64,000 nucleotides of DNA, from contig JAFKAC010000087.1 of NCBI GenBank assembly GCA_025766275.1, positions 124,001-188,000 on the forward strand. Reading direction: 5' to 3'. Positions within the stretch are counted from its first letter, which is position 1. Every line of letters starts with the position of its first letter. The DNA is from Lactarius indigo (taxonomy: Eukaryota; Basidiomycota; Agaricomycetes; Russulales; Russulaceae). The notes under the pieces are model-generated. The model saw only the letters and a program-made list of their open reading frames with translations. It ran no database searches and had not been told where the DNA came from. Position numbers and translations under genes: made by a program. Positions 20,970 through 33,539 of this stretch are shown one piece after another.

Positions 20970-23900
20970 ATCTTGGAACATGAGAACAGACTTTGCAACA
21001 TCCTAATCGCTTTGGAATCGATTGAGACTACCAAGGCGGTGGAGGGTGTAGAAGACCGAGTTTTCCAGGAACTTGTCAGGATAAATCGATTGAAGGAGGC
21101 CGAGTGGTCGGGTCAGCGGAGTAGGCATGGTATCAATGGTGCTATCGTGAATACAGGTATGCTTTCTTCGCATGCCAGTGCTGCCATCGCAGCTGACGAT
21201 TCCTCAGAAATCCACTTCCTTAGGAAACACCTGAAGAATACAACTACCCTTGCTATATATATCACAACATTGGTGATGTATATTTTATATCGCCTCCCAC
21301 GCCGTGGCGTGGCTGTTCTGCTGGCAGGCATGAGAAGTATCTTGATGAGCCAAGCGGCACTTCTCCCGTTGGCGAGTGAAGTCCCAAAAGATCCACGGCG
21401 GCTTCTCACACTATACAATCTCAATCCTGTCACCCACAGTTACGTCTGCTGTCCCGCTTGCTATTTTTTATATCCACATTCAGTTGGGATGACCAAAAAG
21501 AGGAAGGCATCTGCTCTTTCCAGCGGGTTTCCCAATCCTGTGGGAAATGGCAATGACGACATCATCGATGTCCCGCTAGTTTCATCTGCCCCAGCTCATT
21601 GTACACACCGTCGTGTTCGTTCAGGTTCTGCTTGTGGCGAGCCCTTATTCGACAACACCATGATCAATGGCAACGTTTATGTCGTTCCCCAGTTCAAGTA
21701 CGAGGCACAAGATCTGAAGGAATGGCTCGGGTGGCTACTCTCGAGGCCTGCCATCGATGAGGAGGTATTCAAAGCCTTTCAAAAACCCCGCAAAGAGCGC
21801 ATGGAGGATATGTGGGATGGAAAACATTTGTGCAGGATTCTTCTAAAAAAAGGCGAACAGTTCCTCCCAGGACCTGTAGACGAGACGTGTCTTGCATTTT
21901 CATTCTTGATGGACAGTTTTAACCCTTATCACATGAAAGAAGCTAAGCAAACTGTCTCGTCAACAGCCATCTGGCTTACTTTGCTTAACCTACCCCTCCA
22001 CCTGCAAAACCGCCCCGAGAATATGTTTCTTGCTGGCATCATCCCTGGGCCAAGGAAACCCTCACTCTCCGATGTAAACCACACAATCAAACTTCTCGTT
22101 GACATTTTACTAGAGTTCTTTGACCCTGGCGTCTGGTATTCCAGAACAGCGGGGCATAGGCAAGGTTGTCGGGTTCGGGCTATCTTGGTACCCGTTGTCT
22201 CGGATATGCTCGCCGCACGGCAAGCTGGTGGCTTCGCGAGTCCGACGGCGGCATCTTTCTGCACACTCTGCAGCCTGAAGATTCAAGACATCGAAAACCT
22301 TGATAGATCTACTTGGCCAGAGTGAGACGTTGGCGAGCATCTCCGGCATGCAAGGAAATGGAGGGACGTGCAAATGATTGATGAACAGGAGACCCTCTTC
22401 AAAAATCACAGAATACGATGGTCCGCTCTTCTCGATCTACCTTATTGGAACCCTGTTCTTTTTACCGCCATAGAGCCTATGCATGTTTTTGACGCTGGGC
22501 TCTTCCAGACTCACCTTCGGCAGATCTGGGGTATCGACACTACTGCTCCAAGTGGTGACGGGATTGTGTCGCAAGCTGTCAGGGAAATTGCTAGGCCATC
22601 AGCTTCCGAAATGGAGAAGTGGTACGACATCATATGCACTGCAAAGAGTACAGGAGTACTTCAAGAACAGCTTACTGGAAGACATTGTGCCTGCGATACC
22701 CTATGGCACATCTGTGAGGACAACGATCTACGTCATGCAGGTAATAAGGGACAACTAGCTGATGCTATTATAGAATGGGTAAGTTGTCGAATGAGACAAA
22801 ATAACAATAATCACGGTGGATATACTCACGTCGAGACCAGCGTCAGAAAGTCTCACCCGACATGATCCGACTTCCAGTCGTCCATTCAAGTTCAACAGAA
22901 CTTACACAACCAGCCGCCGTAGTTCGTAGCGCCAGTGACGCAGAGTCCCGGAGCATCCGTGAGGGGAGCGTCGCTACAGATGACACCATGAGTGGTCCGT
23001 GCTATCCGACAGTTACTTGGCTTGACTGATTGATTCCTGTTAGTTGGCATCAAGGTGTACTGGTAGTCTGAGCGAAGAAAGACAGCCCTCAGAGGAGGAA
23101 CAAAAGGCCATTGGCAAATGCATCGAGCAACTCATTCACCAAGCTGCCCAAAATACTGTGTTGCAGGCAAAAAGGATTATTCTTCAATTTGTCTGTCGCG
23201 ATTACTGTCACATGACACAGGAGAAGCTGAATGAACTTCGCACCAAAGACGAGCTATACACTGCCGCCGCTGCATGGGTATGTGCGCAACACACCAGTAG
23301 AAACTTCATTCAATATTCAGACAGGTGGAAGAAAATGCCATTTCGCCAGGGGATTCTGTGCAGGAAGGAAAGACCCATTCTATTACTGGAGCCGTCCTTG
23401 GGAAGGACATTATGGAGGCCATTTGGGCAGACATGGCCCTCACTGAGCTTCCCTCCTGGGTGACGGACATGCCTCGTAACTGGGGTACTGCGACGCGTGG
23501 AAAACTAAGTGCAAACAACTGGAGGGTTATCTGCACCGTCCACCTACCCATCACTCTAATAGGGCTTTGGGGAGGGGATGATGCACCGGAAGACCGGCAA
23601 CACAAACTCCAGAATTTCATGGACTTAGTTTCTGCCGTCCAGATTGCTAATCTACGATCGGTCTCCAAGCAGGACATTGAGCGATATGAGCATTACATTC
23701 AACGCTACTTGGTTAGTCTCAAATCACTATACAAGCTCACGAAGGTGAAGCCTATCCACCACACGGCCCTGCACTATGGCGAGACCCTTAGGAGTTTCGG
23801 GCCGGCACACACTCATGGAGCTGCCTTTTACGAACGATATATCCACTCCATGCAGACCCAAAATCACAATATGAAGCTCGGTTTGTGATTCATTTGCTGT

Positions 23901-24695
23901 GAGATATTGTGCACCAGGCACTCACCACATTCTCAATCAGGCAGCCTCAAATTGACATTCATGCATAGCTCCGCAAGAGAGGCAAAGTTGCAAGCCTTGC
24001 TCTCTGACCACAGTGAAGTGCGTGAACGTGTTGGCGAACTTGTGAAAACATATGAAACATTCCTTGCTGAGGATGTCCGGGGAACGTGCTTGGCCCATAT
24101 GGTCGGTACAACGAAGCTGACGCAGCAGCTGGATATTGCCTTTGATGAGACATGTCTACGTGACTCGGACCTCACTGATGCCATGCTCCTTCTGCTAGTG
24201 CAATTTTTAAACCGAAAGCACCGGACAACCACATATCATACCGACGGTTCTCTAGGCGACATGGTCTCACCAAGGGCTAAGCTCTTAGACAAGTTTTCCC
24301 TTCGAGGGGTTCAGTATTCAACCGCGGGAAGTCAAACGTGCAATAGTCACATCCTCTTCAGACTTCCACAAATAGACGCATCCGAGTTATTGGCTCATCC
24401 AGAACTGGGGCAGATCACTGATATTTTTCTCCATTCTCAAGTCGGGTCACACCATCCGCCCATCTATCTGTGCATTCGGCCTTATGAACCCCTCCGATTG
24501 GAGCTTAGCGATGTCGACAAATCTTATAGGCAATTTGGCTTTTCGGGAGGCTTTTTATGCGAACGAGCGCTTGGAGCGCCTATTGTTGTTGACCATTCCA
24601 ACGTCATCTCCCACATAGCAGTGACCCCGCTGGAAATACGGGGGTGCGAAGTTCTCCATGTCCTCCCTATGGATAGGGTTGGTTTCCATTTGTAA

Positions 24696-25611
24696 TAGAG
24701 GGAAAAATCTGACGGCTCGAAACTAGTTGTGAATGTCATCCACACGCGCTGAGGATGCTGGGGCCTGGGTGGATAACCCTGACAATTGAGTGGCGTAACC
24801 TCCGTGCATTGTCAGACAGCGTATCCTCAATGTATTATATGCAGGCGTCACTAGTGGGTAGTAGTACTGTGATGGTAACGAAGACAACAAACAAAGGTGG
24901 AAAAGACAGAAAGTGTAGAAAATCATGGCCAGGCTGAATCGACTATCCTAGCCACGACTTTGGCATGGGTGCTAAATATGGCATCCAGCAATCGTCAACA
25001 CCACATGACTTGCCAGGTTGGTTGCCCACGGCTCCACAAGCCTTCCAGAGCCTTGTGGCGAACAGCATGGCCTCCCTTTTGTTTCATCGTTTTCCCTGCA
25101 GTGTCCTTGTTCATTCCATCCGGTGGGAACCTTCTTTACCGCAATATAGTTACTGTAAAGAGATTTTTTTTCATGAGGCATATTGGAATTTACCTTTTCC
25201 CTTGTACATGGACGCTAACTTGCTTTGTTCCTCATGTTCCACTAGGTGTCGACTTCGTCGACGAAAAACTTGCTTGTGTTTACAGTGAGGTTGGAAGTGT
25301 GGTAAAAGTGGAGGTGTTCTGTAGTTTTCAGGCAAATTGCATCGACACTAGACAGGCGCAATTTTATTAGTATTGATGGGGCTCAACAAACTTCGTTTCA
25401 TCGAGAATGTCTGCGAGAAAAATATGTACGCAATTTGTGATGTCGAGCTTAGCGGTGTCAGGTGGATGCAATTTTTTAAAATGGCCATTGATAGCGTTGG
25501 CCACACCACTATTACCGACCGTTCCTCCGACCATTCCCTTCGAGCACCATCTCTGACAACACTCCTGAGACCGGTAGGTTCTCACTAAGCGGTGTTGGAT
25601 GAGGCTCACTC
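24696..25611. other. No gene recognised downstream of the Tnp2 gene
   Basis: About 0.9 kb with only short frames. If the DNA transposon is complete its 3' terminal region should lie here, but I could not find a terminal repeat matching the left side. Confidence 0.35.
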
Positions 25612-27016
25612 TACTTCGTAGGGGCCATTTGCGGAACCCATGCAACCATCACACAGCCCGTTGACCTCGAGCCTGTTGAGGAGCCAGTCCCAATTTCTCC
25701 CCCACCGGCCGTCTGGGTCACTCCACCTCAACCTGCCGAGGAGATCATAGAAGTCTTCCATCCTCAACCCGCTGTGGAGGAGACCCAGGTACTGGTCTCT
25801 GTGCCCGTCGCGACACCCCCTCATTTCCCGGTCCGTTCAGAGACAACGACGTTATTATCGTCAGTTACTGAGTCTACACCAAGCACCATTTCATCACGCC
25901 GTCCTGTAAGCCCCCAGGTCCCCTCCAACCCCTTGGTCTCGATCCGAGGACCACCAGAAACGGATGATACGAGCATCCCCTTTGATCGCTCAGTCTATCC
26001 CTTTGGCACATCTTTCTTGCAACCCACGGCCTCTGCGTACACTTCTCAGGAACCAAGCCGGCTGAGTACCATTGACGAAAGCCAGTCAAGCGAGTCACCG
26101 CCGATTACTTACTCATCGCCACCCTCGCCTTCCCCCACGCCTAGAGGGCTCTTAAACCATAAGTGCTCTACTGAACAATGTACAAACCTGCTGACGAGTA
26201 GTACTCATGCACAGAGAACCAAAGACCTGCAGCATACAAAACCACCCTTTCTTAGCTGCACTGAGATGGTCTATGGGGAACCTGCGCCACCAAGTCTTCG
26301 TCTTCTTCACGCCGATCTATTATCGGGTGCATCTGAGTATCACCTGCTCACATACAGTATACTGATCTGAAGTCGAATTCCCAACCGACGATCTCGTTGG
26401 TAAGTCGAAATGCCCCCCTTTGTGCACACTTCCACTGACTGCATCCTTCACAGTGATCCTCACATCTGAATCCCCTTCCCCAACCAACACCCCCCAGCTC
26501 CTTTGTTCCATGAATGCGCAGTCATCGTTCAAGCAAGGTGAACCATCCGAGCAAGTAACGACACTCCTCGATCACGTCCAATTTGTGGACCCATGTTCAC
26601 CGGACATTGACGAGGACAAGTTGGACAACACGTACCAAGGTTGGGGGCATGACCAGTTCATGGTGGGTGGTATCAGCCTGTCGTCCTCGTTTACTCATTG
26701 GCAGGAGGTTGGCAGCGTTGCCACTACCCTCAAGCTCATGGCAGCCACCATCAAGATATGTCAGGAAGCAAGGCTGATGTGCACAAACACCAGAACACCG
26801 AAGACGAGCGGATTCACTGGCAATGTGTATCTCAAAAAAAATTCTCGAGTGTCTCAAGAATTGCTGAGTTGGCGTTGGTGGGGTGCGTATTCAAAACATT
26901 CTGAGATTTTTTGGTCAACCTATTCATCCTTACTTCTCAAAATTGTATCCCACCACTTCCCACCACTCCTTCGTATCGCAATGTCGCAATGTCGCCCCCA
27001 CCGCGTGGGCCCATGA
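25612..27016 (+). CDS. Unrecognised Pro/Ser/Thr-rich protein with conserved C-terminal block (model incomplete)
   Basis: An open stretch from about 25612 to 26370 encodes proline- and Ser/Thr-rich low-complexity protein (EPVEEPVPISPPPAVW..., SPPSPSPTPRG). A second open stretch, 26420-27016, contains a more conserved-looking block near 26570-26840 (PCSPDIDEDKLD, GGISLSSSFTHWQEVGSV, LKLMAATIKICQEARLMC). The second block recurs at 33.8 kb on the minus strand, so it belongs to a repeated gene family. A probable intron donor follows NVYL near 26830. Start and splice sites are not resolved, and the two stretches may be one gene or two. No function is assigned; the family may be mobile-element associated. 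Confidence 0.4.
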
Positions 27017-28207
27017 TCAAGATCCAGTGGCCAGTTCCTGTCACCAACGTCGCTGCAAGCAATACTCCAGGTTCCCACAGGAACCGACTCTACCAACCAG
27101 CGGCCTGCCGCCCACGGAACCCACCCAACCGTCAGTGGGGTTAGACAAGGTGTGTCGGTAGTCGTAGAGTGTGACCTCCCCAGACATGACCGCCAGATGA
27201 ATACTATTTGACTACGAAATGGAGTACCTTGGCAGATGTGGATCGCACACAAGACCAAACACACCCGCAATGCTGATCGATGTTTGAAGAAATGTCGTTG
27301 TCAGTTCCCATCGTTTGAGCGTGAACATCGGGCGATTCATTTTGTTCACCCAGTCATTGTTTCTTGGCATGTGCTGGTCCCTGCGCCGCCGCGTGTCCAG
27401 CAACTTGCAGGTACATTATTTACCCTCCAATGAAATGTGATTCACTGACTTGGTAATGCCATTCAGAAAGAAATGCACGCTACATGTTCTGCCAACTGCC
27501 AACTGCCACCATCTCCCTCTGTCTTTGTTCCATCAATCTCGACTTTCGTACTCTTGTTGGCACTGCTCTTTTGTACCCTTGTCGGCACTGCTCTTGTTTT
27601 CGGCCGCCTAATTTGTGGTGTCATGATGGGGTTTGATGAGATCATGCCTGTACATAACAATGGCATAGAACATGTGTCATCTTAATACAGTCGTTTTGGG
27701 TCGCTGCATATAGCCATTCTCCGAGTCTAGACCTGAAGACCATCTGCAAATGATTGTCGTTTTTGAGCGAATGAGTCGAGTGAAATCATTTTCTAGTCGT
27801 TCAACGCCTCATCGATCAACGGTTTGACTGCATCCAAAACAATACAAACTGATTGTGATATATGCGCCAGGTCCGAGTGGCAACATATGCGGTGACTGTT
27901 ACAGCATTGTTCGGTCCCGGAATTATGGCTACAATATGTGGCGCGTCTTGACCAGGATCTCCGGCATACACTATAGTAGCACAAACGTTATTTGCGCTAC
28001 TGTATCTGATCGCCGATGCACATGGATCAAATTTCTTTTTTGGGAAATCGTGACAATGGCACCATACGACATTGACGGGAAATCTTCGACTAGGCCCTAG
28101 TGCGTCCGAATCAAGCGATACAATGAGGTTCATCATCCCAGCCGCGAGGTTCGGCAGGTAATAAGGCGACTCTGACACCCGCTTGCCAGGCCCCCTCTAG
28201 ATCCGTG
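27017..28207. other. 3' relic of the preceding family, then no gene
   Basis: Sequence at 27045-27150 (GGAACCGACTCTACCA ... GTTAGACAAGGTG) matches the minus-strand copy at about 33545-33625, so family homology extends past the coding block. From about 27200 to the WD40 gene nothing is recognised. Confidence 0.4.
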
Positions 28208-29837
28208 ATGGGTCAATACCTATTGAAGAGGACCCTCGTCAAGCACAGAGATTCCGTCAACGCACTGGCTTTTTCGCATGACGGGGCCTTGTTTGCGAGT
28301 GGGGCCGATGACGGCCTTGTTGTTGTCTTCAAGGGTCATGGCAGTGGCCGGGAGCTTCGTCGGTTCCAGGTTAAAGTGCCTGTAGCAGCGCTGCTTTGGC
28401 GATCTCGCTTTGGGTACACTCTGATGGCTGGTGACACGAGCAGCGATGTGCACACAATATGCCTCAGCGATTCTGGACGTGTAAGTGCTTCTTATCGCTG
28501 TACTTTCAGTTCTATATACTAGATCTCTTTCACAGGAAAACGAGTATTATCATACCATCAACAATGTTCCTGGCCCGGTCCACTGCATTTTGCAAAGTGG
28601 TTCATTACTGGCTGTGAGTTCAGGCAGCGTTGTACAGCTAATCAAGCAGGGAACTATCGGTTCGTCGTTTTCTCTTCTATCTTGCAGTTCTGGAAGCGAT
28701 TGATAGCTACCTGGGAGGTCATCGCCCGACTTCCCGACCCACCTAAATTCCCAGAACTGGAAGGAGAGTTGCCGGAACCAATGGCACGATCCCTCCACTT
28801 TCTAGGAGTCGACGATGATGCCCTTTTAGTGACATATTTAGACCATGGTATAGTGTGAGTGCCCCACTGCACTGAGCTCCATTTATCTTATTGATCGTTG
28901 GCGCCATCATACTCTCAACTTAGAGCGTGGAATTTGAAGACTCTAGAAATTAATTGGTGCATCCGGCCTCGATCCTGCAAGATGTACGTCCCGCTATCCC
29001 GCTCATTTTTGTTTCTAACAGAAGTCAGAGGTTGTTCCGCAGTGTCTCCCAATGAGAAGGTCCTTGCCACAACAAATCTCTACAATGGCATAGACTGGTA
29101 CTCTCTCGACTCCAATCACTTCATGGACGCATCGTTCCAGCACACTACAACTCATACGATTTCAGAAAACGTTATTCTTCCCCTGATGTTTGTCCACAAT
29201 GGCACTGCGGTGTTATCAGGCACATCTACCAGCTGCGCTCGAATTACCAGTTTGAAGGATCACTCCCTTGTGGAGTTGCTTCAGCATGACGGTGAGTGAC
29301 AAATAACTTGAACTCGTACGCTTCCTACGATTCTAAGAGAAGCATTGAACAGCGGGTGACATTATACAAGCTTTGGTTCGTCCAGTTTGGAATAGTCGCC
29401 CAGAGGGCTATGCTACCCTTGGCTTTCAGGCATACTCAAGTACTGGAGATTATCGTCAGATTGTAACTGGTGTGTCCGAAAGGGGATCGGAAACTACATT
29501 AAGGTACTGGATTCAGCAACGTAGCCCGAAGAGGACAGAAGTGAAGCCAAAAGCAGCAAAGGACCGAATGATGGAAAGTCTAACTACACACGTAAGGCAT
29601 GATAGCTTATGGCGGGCTCGATCGCAGTGGCTAACTTGTACCTGGTAGAGGATTGAATTAGCAATTGTCATTGTGGCCGTCTGCTTATCGTTTTGGTACT
29701 TCAGTGTACCGCACACCGATTGGGCCTCTAGTTGGTTTGGCGACAAATTAGTCTTGCCAATCATTTTCAGACTGCCAGTGGTTGAAGAGTCACGTTTGGA
29801 CAATGGCCTCTGGGAAAATGAAATTTCTCTGGAATGA
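28208..29837 (+). CDS. WD40-repeat-like protein with C-terminal transmembrane anchor
   Basis: Seven exons fit frame and GT-AG rules: 28208-28480, 28536-28659, 28707-28854, 28924-28983, 29029-29291, 29353-29591, 29649-29837, giving 431 residues. The N-terminus has a WD40-like repeat (HRDSVNALAFSHDGALFASGADDGLVVVF), followed by weaker beta-propeller-like blades (SGSLLAVSSGS..., GCSAVSPNEKVLATTN). The last exon encodes a single hydrophobic helix (IELAIVIVAVCLSFWYFSV) and an acidic tail, suggesting a tail-anchored membrane protein with a cytosolic propeller. An ATG at 28208 is the first in frame. The second intron's acceptor (GATAG, ending 28706) was chosen because it alone keeps the frame. All exons are free of lesions. 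Biological role unknown. Confidence 0.8.
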
Positions 29838-30064
29838 ACCATCTCTATTTCCCAGAATCTACGTATTCGTGCAAGTGTTCACGCCTGTATTTCTTTCTAC
29901 TTCATACCATAGTTTGCTGATATATCTTGTCCTATGGAACTCATGATGGGAATTCGCCTGATCGTTGGGGGTTGACTTTCCCCTTACTACATTCCATGGA
30001 TTTACAACTAAAGAAAAAGAATGAAGTTCTCTCCTCACGTTTCAGACCTCAGAGAGCGTAGATC

Positions 30065-30980
30065 CTCCTTTGCGTTCCCCAGCGTGATGAACAGCACAAA
30101 TAGAGAGCATACTCACAGTGGCAAGAAGACTGTGGTGAGATATGCAGAGAGCGCTTGAAGCAGCAACAGGGGGTCAGGCAAGAGAGGCAAGAGTGTCTGG
30201 CACACAAACAGTGAGAACTGATGTTATACATTGGAGGGAAGGGAGCTTACCTGGCACACAAACAGTGAGAACTGATGTGGACCAGGAGCGTACATGCTAC
30301 TCTACTTATACACTTTCTGGGAGTGACATTATACAAGGGATGTAACACTAGTCACGTACTACAAGACAGTTATTGTTCTACAAACGGACAAAGGAGTGGA
30401 CGTTCTGAGAACAAGGACAGAAAGTACAAGGAGAGTCTAGAAGTAAGTGATATCATAATGACATCACAATAAAGATAACGCCGCAAAGAGAACAAAGGGA
30501 AGAGTACAATGAAATGTCCAGAGTGTTCTACATGATGTCATTGTACATGATGTCATAGATAAGCTAAGAAGTCCGAGATTGTACAGATCATATAATCTAA
30601 TCTACAGGTCCAATATATCTTATCTAAAGCAGTCCATATCTGCAAGTCCTTTAGAGCCGCTAAGTGCGCGCGGGCCACTTATCAACACAGCGTGCCGCAC
30701 TCGCACGCGGCCTTAGAGACTTGAGCACGACGCGTCCTTGACCAAGGCGGCCACCCTTGCGAAGTTTCGCGTGGCGCAAAAGCGTGCACAGCTGTTTCCG
30801 ACCCGACCACCCGTTACAGCGTGTTGCCCATTGTTTGCGCTCCCGACCTCGTCACACTCGCGCGCGGCCTTAGAGATTTGATATGGACGCGTCCGTGACT
30901 GCTGCAGACACACCTATGAAATCTTGCGCGGCGCGGAGGCCTGCACAACCGCTTGCGCCACTTCACACCAGTGACCAGAG
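30065..30980 (+). repeat. GC-rich repeat family, copy a (split by a solo LTR)
   Basis: Begins CTCCTTTGCGTTCCCCAGCG, is interrupted by the LTR at 30085-30687, then continues CAGCGTGCCGCACTCGCACGCGG. It holds two internal units starting near 30698 and 30854 (~156 bp) with shared blocks such as CACTCGCxCGCGG and GTTTCCGACC, and ends near GGAGGCCTGCACAACC...CTTCACACC. The other copies lie at 36511, 37900 and 39680. Confidence 0.75.
30085..30687 (-). repeat. Solo LTR, family TGTTGATAAG, minus orientation
   Basis: 603 bp from TGTTGATAAGTGGCCCG (element strand, at 30687) to ...CTGTTCATCA at 30085, flanked by the perfect 5-bp duplication CAGCG (30080-30084, 30688-30692). No internal retroelement genes adjoin it. 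It carries two diverged copies of a ~45-bp segment (GGCACACAAACAGTGAGAACTGATGT near 30200 and 30250). The right-hand partner is at 35628-36234 in opposite orientation. Confidence 0.9.
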
Positions 30981-33539
30981 GTAGGAGTGCCCGTGCCGAG
31001 GGCCTGACTTGAATTGGGACCACACGCAAAGACGAGAGGAAAGTGGCGACAGGAGTGCTGAGTATATTCATCTAGAAACCAGTAGTTTAAATATAGGGAG
31101 TCTAGTAGCTACCAGATAAGTAGAGTTGAGGGTGGTACGGGAGAGAACGAATCAGAAGAGGACAAGGAGACGATTGAGACGTGGAATTGAGGGCGTAAGG
31201 TACGAGGTGGCAAGACGAGTGGTGAAAGATACAGAGAGATAAGGAACAGAGAGGTTGAGGTGGTCAGCGTGCACTAAGGTGCAAGGATTAGTATAGTAGA
31301 ACAAAAGGGTCGACCGTACCTTTGGCAGAGACATGGGGTCAGCGTAACCCAGACAACCGGCAAGTGGAAGCAACACGCAGGACCAGACTTTAGAAGATGC
31401 AGCCACTTCCGAAGCGGTGCCTCGGTCATGACTTTTGTAAACGGGTCTCCCTCTGTCGTTCCCCACTGGCACTTAATTTAATTTTTTTAGAGAGGAATTA
31501 TCGTGCTATAGCTGTTGATATGCGTACTTATGCCAGGTTATCATGTGGTGTCTTACTCTGCTTGAGTCTGGATGTGCCACCAGCAAGATGGCAAAGATAT
31601 CGAGGGAACTCGAATCGAATCAGTCCAAATGACCGATCGACCACGTCGCCTGATCCACTCGCGACGTTCAGATGGACCTTCAGATCCATCCTGATACGCC
31701 ATCCCATCCCAATTATCTGTGGAAAAGGTAAGTCAGCAGTTTTGAAAGTGCAAATGGTGGTGCTCACCCTGGTTACAAGCGGCCCAATGGCCCTTTTCAA
31801 CCCCCTCCACACCGCCTTGAGGAGTGAGCGCAAGAGCTTGCGAGCAAGTTTGAATAGCGTAAGTCATTTGTTTGCAAGAATATGAGGGATGACTCACATT
31901 TGGAATCGGTTTAGGAGTAGGGATGGTGGGGTAATTCGATGATGATGCGAGGTGGCAATCGAGCGCCGGCGTCGACGTGTACTGGGAAAACAAGTGCTGG
32001 CGTCGACCCACGTGGGGAGAACGAGCACTGGCGTCGTTTCAGGCTCAAAACTGACTTGGGGGCTCACGTTTCCGCGTACGCAGCCCCAGTTCTCAAGAAG
32101 CCCGGGCTAGAGATAACAGGATTGGGATATATCTGCAATTGTTAATAATATTGTATTGTCACTGCTATATTTACGTGCACCGCCAGTCAGAATGGTACTT
32201 GACTAGATCGATCGCGAGCTGCCCGGTGGAGACGATAAGAAGGGCCATGGCGATTCGATCTACTTTGCTACCATTTGGGTGTGGGTCTGTTACTACGCAC
32301 ACAATGGAACTGGATGGAATGACACTGTATTTTGGAGCGGCAAGACAGCCCGTAGGGTACATGCAATCAACTGACGGGCGCTCTATCTACGATGTCGAGT
32401 TGGAGAAAATGGGAGTGACGAGAGGGATTGAACGGGACAAATAGAAGGGGCATTGGACAAACCCATAGGAAGTGAAGATAGGATGACTGGCGCAGACACG
32501 AAGGATGGTAAGTTAGACGTCTACATCGATGGAGGCGACAAGGTAGGGACGTACGAGTCACGAGCGAAGAACCAGGGCACTATGCCACACGGCGCTAACC
32601 TCCGTAGGCGGTAATGAGTATGATGCGATGCGCGTCCAAGTCAGATAATACAAATGGCGATCCTTGGCAGGATGGAGAGGCGGTCGGAGCGGGGATAGGT
32701 GGTGCGGTGAAAGGGTGTGGGCCCAGGTAAGGCTATCAAGTAGCCTCGTGCGTGTGCCAGAGTGTCTTGATGGGATCGGCAATGAGGACAGAGAACAATG
32801 ACGTAAAGAGATGGAGATGAGGAGGCAAGAGACAACAAGCAGACAAAGGTAAGATAGAGAACGATGATGTAATAGGACGGAGACAAGGTGGCAGGAGACA
32901 AGTAGCAGGGCGGCCGAGGTAAGCTGCAGCAGTCCATGCAGCGAAAATGAAAAAGGCAAGTCAAGGGGACAATGGATATACAGTAATCGATTAACGGAGT
33001 CGTTTTATGATACGTCACAATGTAATTACATGAACTTCCTTTTTTTATTTAGCGTTGCTGCTTTCCATGGGGGTTTTGGGGTTGATGTTGGCAAGCGTAG
33101 TGTCAGGGTCAATATCTTGATTGCTTGTCGCAAGCCCTTTTGACGATTTTGATGGCTTCCGTAGTCAAGTTGTCGCCAGAGGGTTGCCAGTACATTGTAG
33201 AACCAGAGAACGGCGCAGGCGCAGATTCACGTCTGTGATGCGAGTGGCTGGATGTGACTTAACTGTACAGTAGCCAGGTCCAATGAGAGCCCTCCTCTTC
33301 GTCGATGGATGATTGGGAGACTTGTGCGAACTCGGGGGACTTGAAAATGAGATCTGTGCAATGAGTATTCGTTAACATTGTTCCGGGTCCAGAATTTGCA
33401 ACGTACCGTCCTTGCGCTTCGACTCTGGTAAGGCGAGCCCGTTGTTGCTAATGATCCAGTCCTGGAGCTCTGAGGCTTGAAGAGTCCTGAGTGACGCAGC
33501 ATCTGCGTGAGCATCCTAGAGGTTATGGGTGAACTGGAG
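30981..33539. other. Non-coding stretch, purine-rich in parts
   Basis: No gene recognised in about 2.5 kb. Purine-rich plus-strand runs (31120-31290, 32690-32960) create long fortuitous pyrimidine-coded frames on the minus strand. A short tandem duplication is listed separately. Confidence 0.4.
32791..32922. repeat. Two-copy tandem repeat, 66-bp period
   Basis: GAGAACAATGACGTAA...GACAACAAGCAGACAAAGGTAAG (from 32791) is followed by a diverged copy GAGAACGATGATGTAA...GACAAGTAGCAGGGCGG (from 32857). Non-coding as far as can be seen. Confidence 0.6.

Larger units (their letters stand above)
12369..24695 (+). pseudogene. Tnp2-like transposase (CACTA superfamily, Plavaka-like), interrupted by a Gypsy element
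   Basis: The N-terminal segment starts at ATG 12369 and reads into the Gypsy insertion at 12584. The frame resumes exactly at 20970 once one target-site copy (ATCTT) is removed. Later exons, by splice signals and frame: to 21156, 21208-22778, 23044-23277, 23325-23880, 23941-24695. A cysteine-rich segment (YVCCPACYFLYP ... CTHRR ... SACGEPLF) near 21445-21650 precedes the Tnp2 core with LMDSFNPYHMKEAKQT (~21905), FFDPGVWY and the FCTLCSL block (~22255). An in-frame TGA at 22323 (probably CGA originally) truncates the frame just after this core. The C-terminal half remains open. The product would be the DDE-type transposase of a fungal CACTA-like DNA transposon. It is dead here from both the insertion and the stop. 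Confidence 0.75.

Noticed and set aside
32558..33018. Open frames of 125-133 codons on the minus strand
   Set aside because: Leu/Ser/His-rich translation of a purine-rich and partly tandem repeat; no gene signals.
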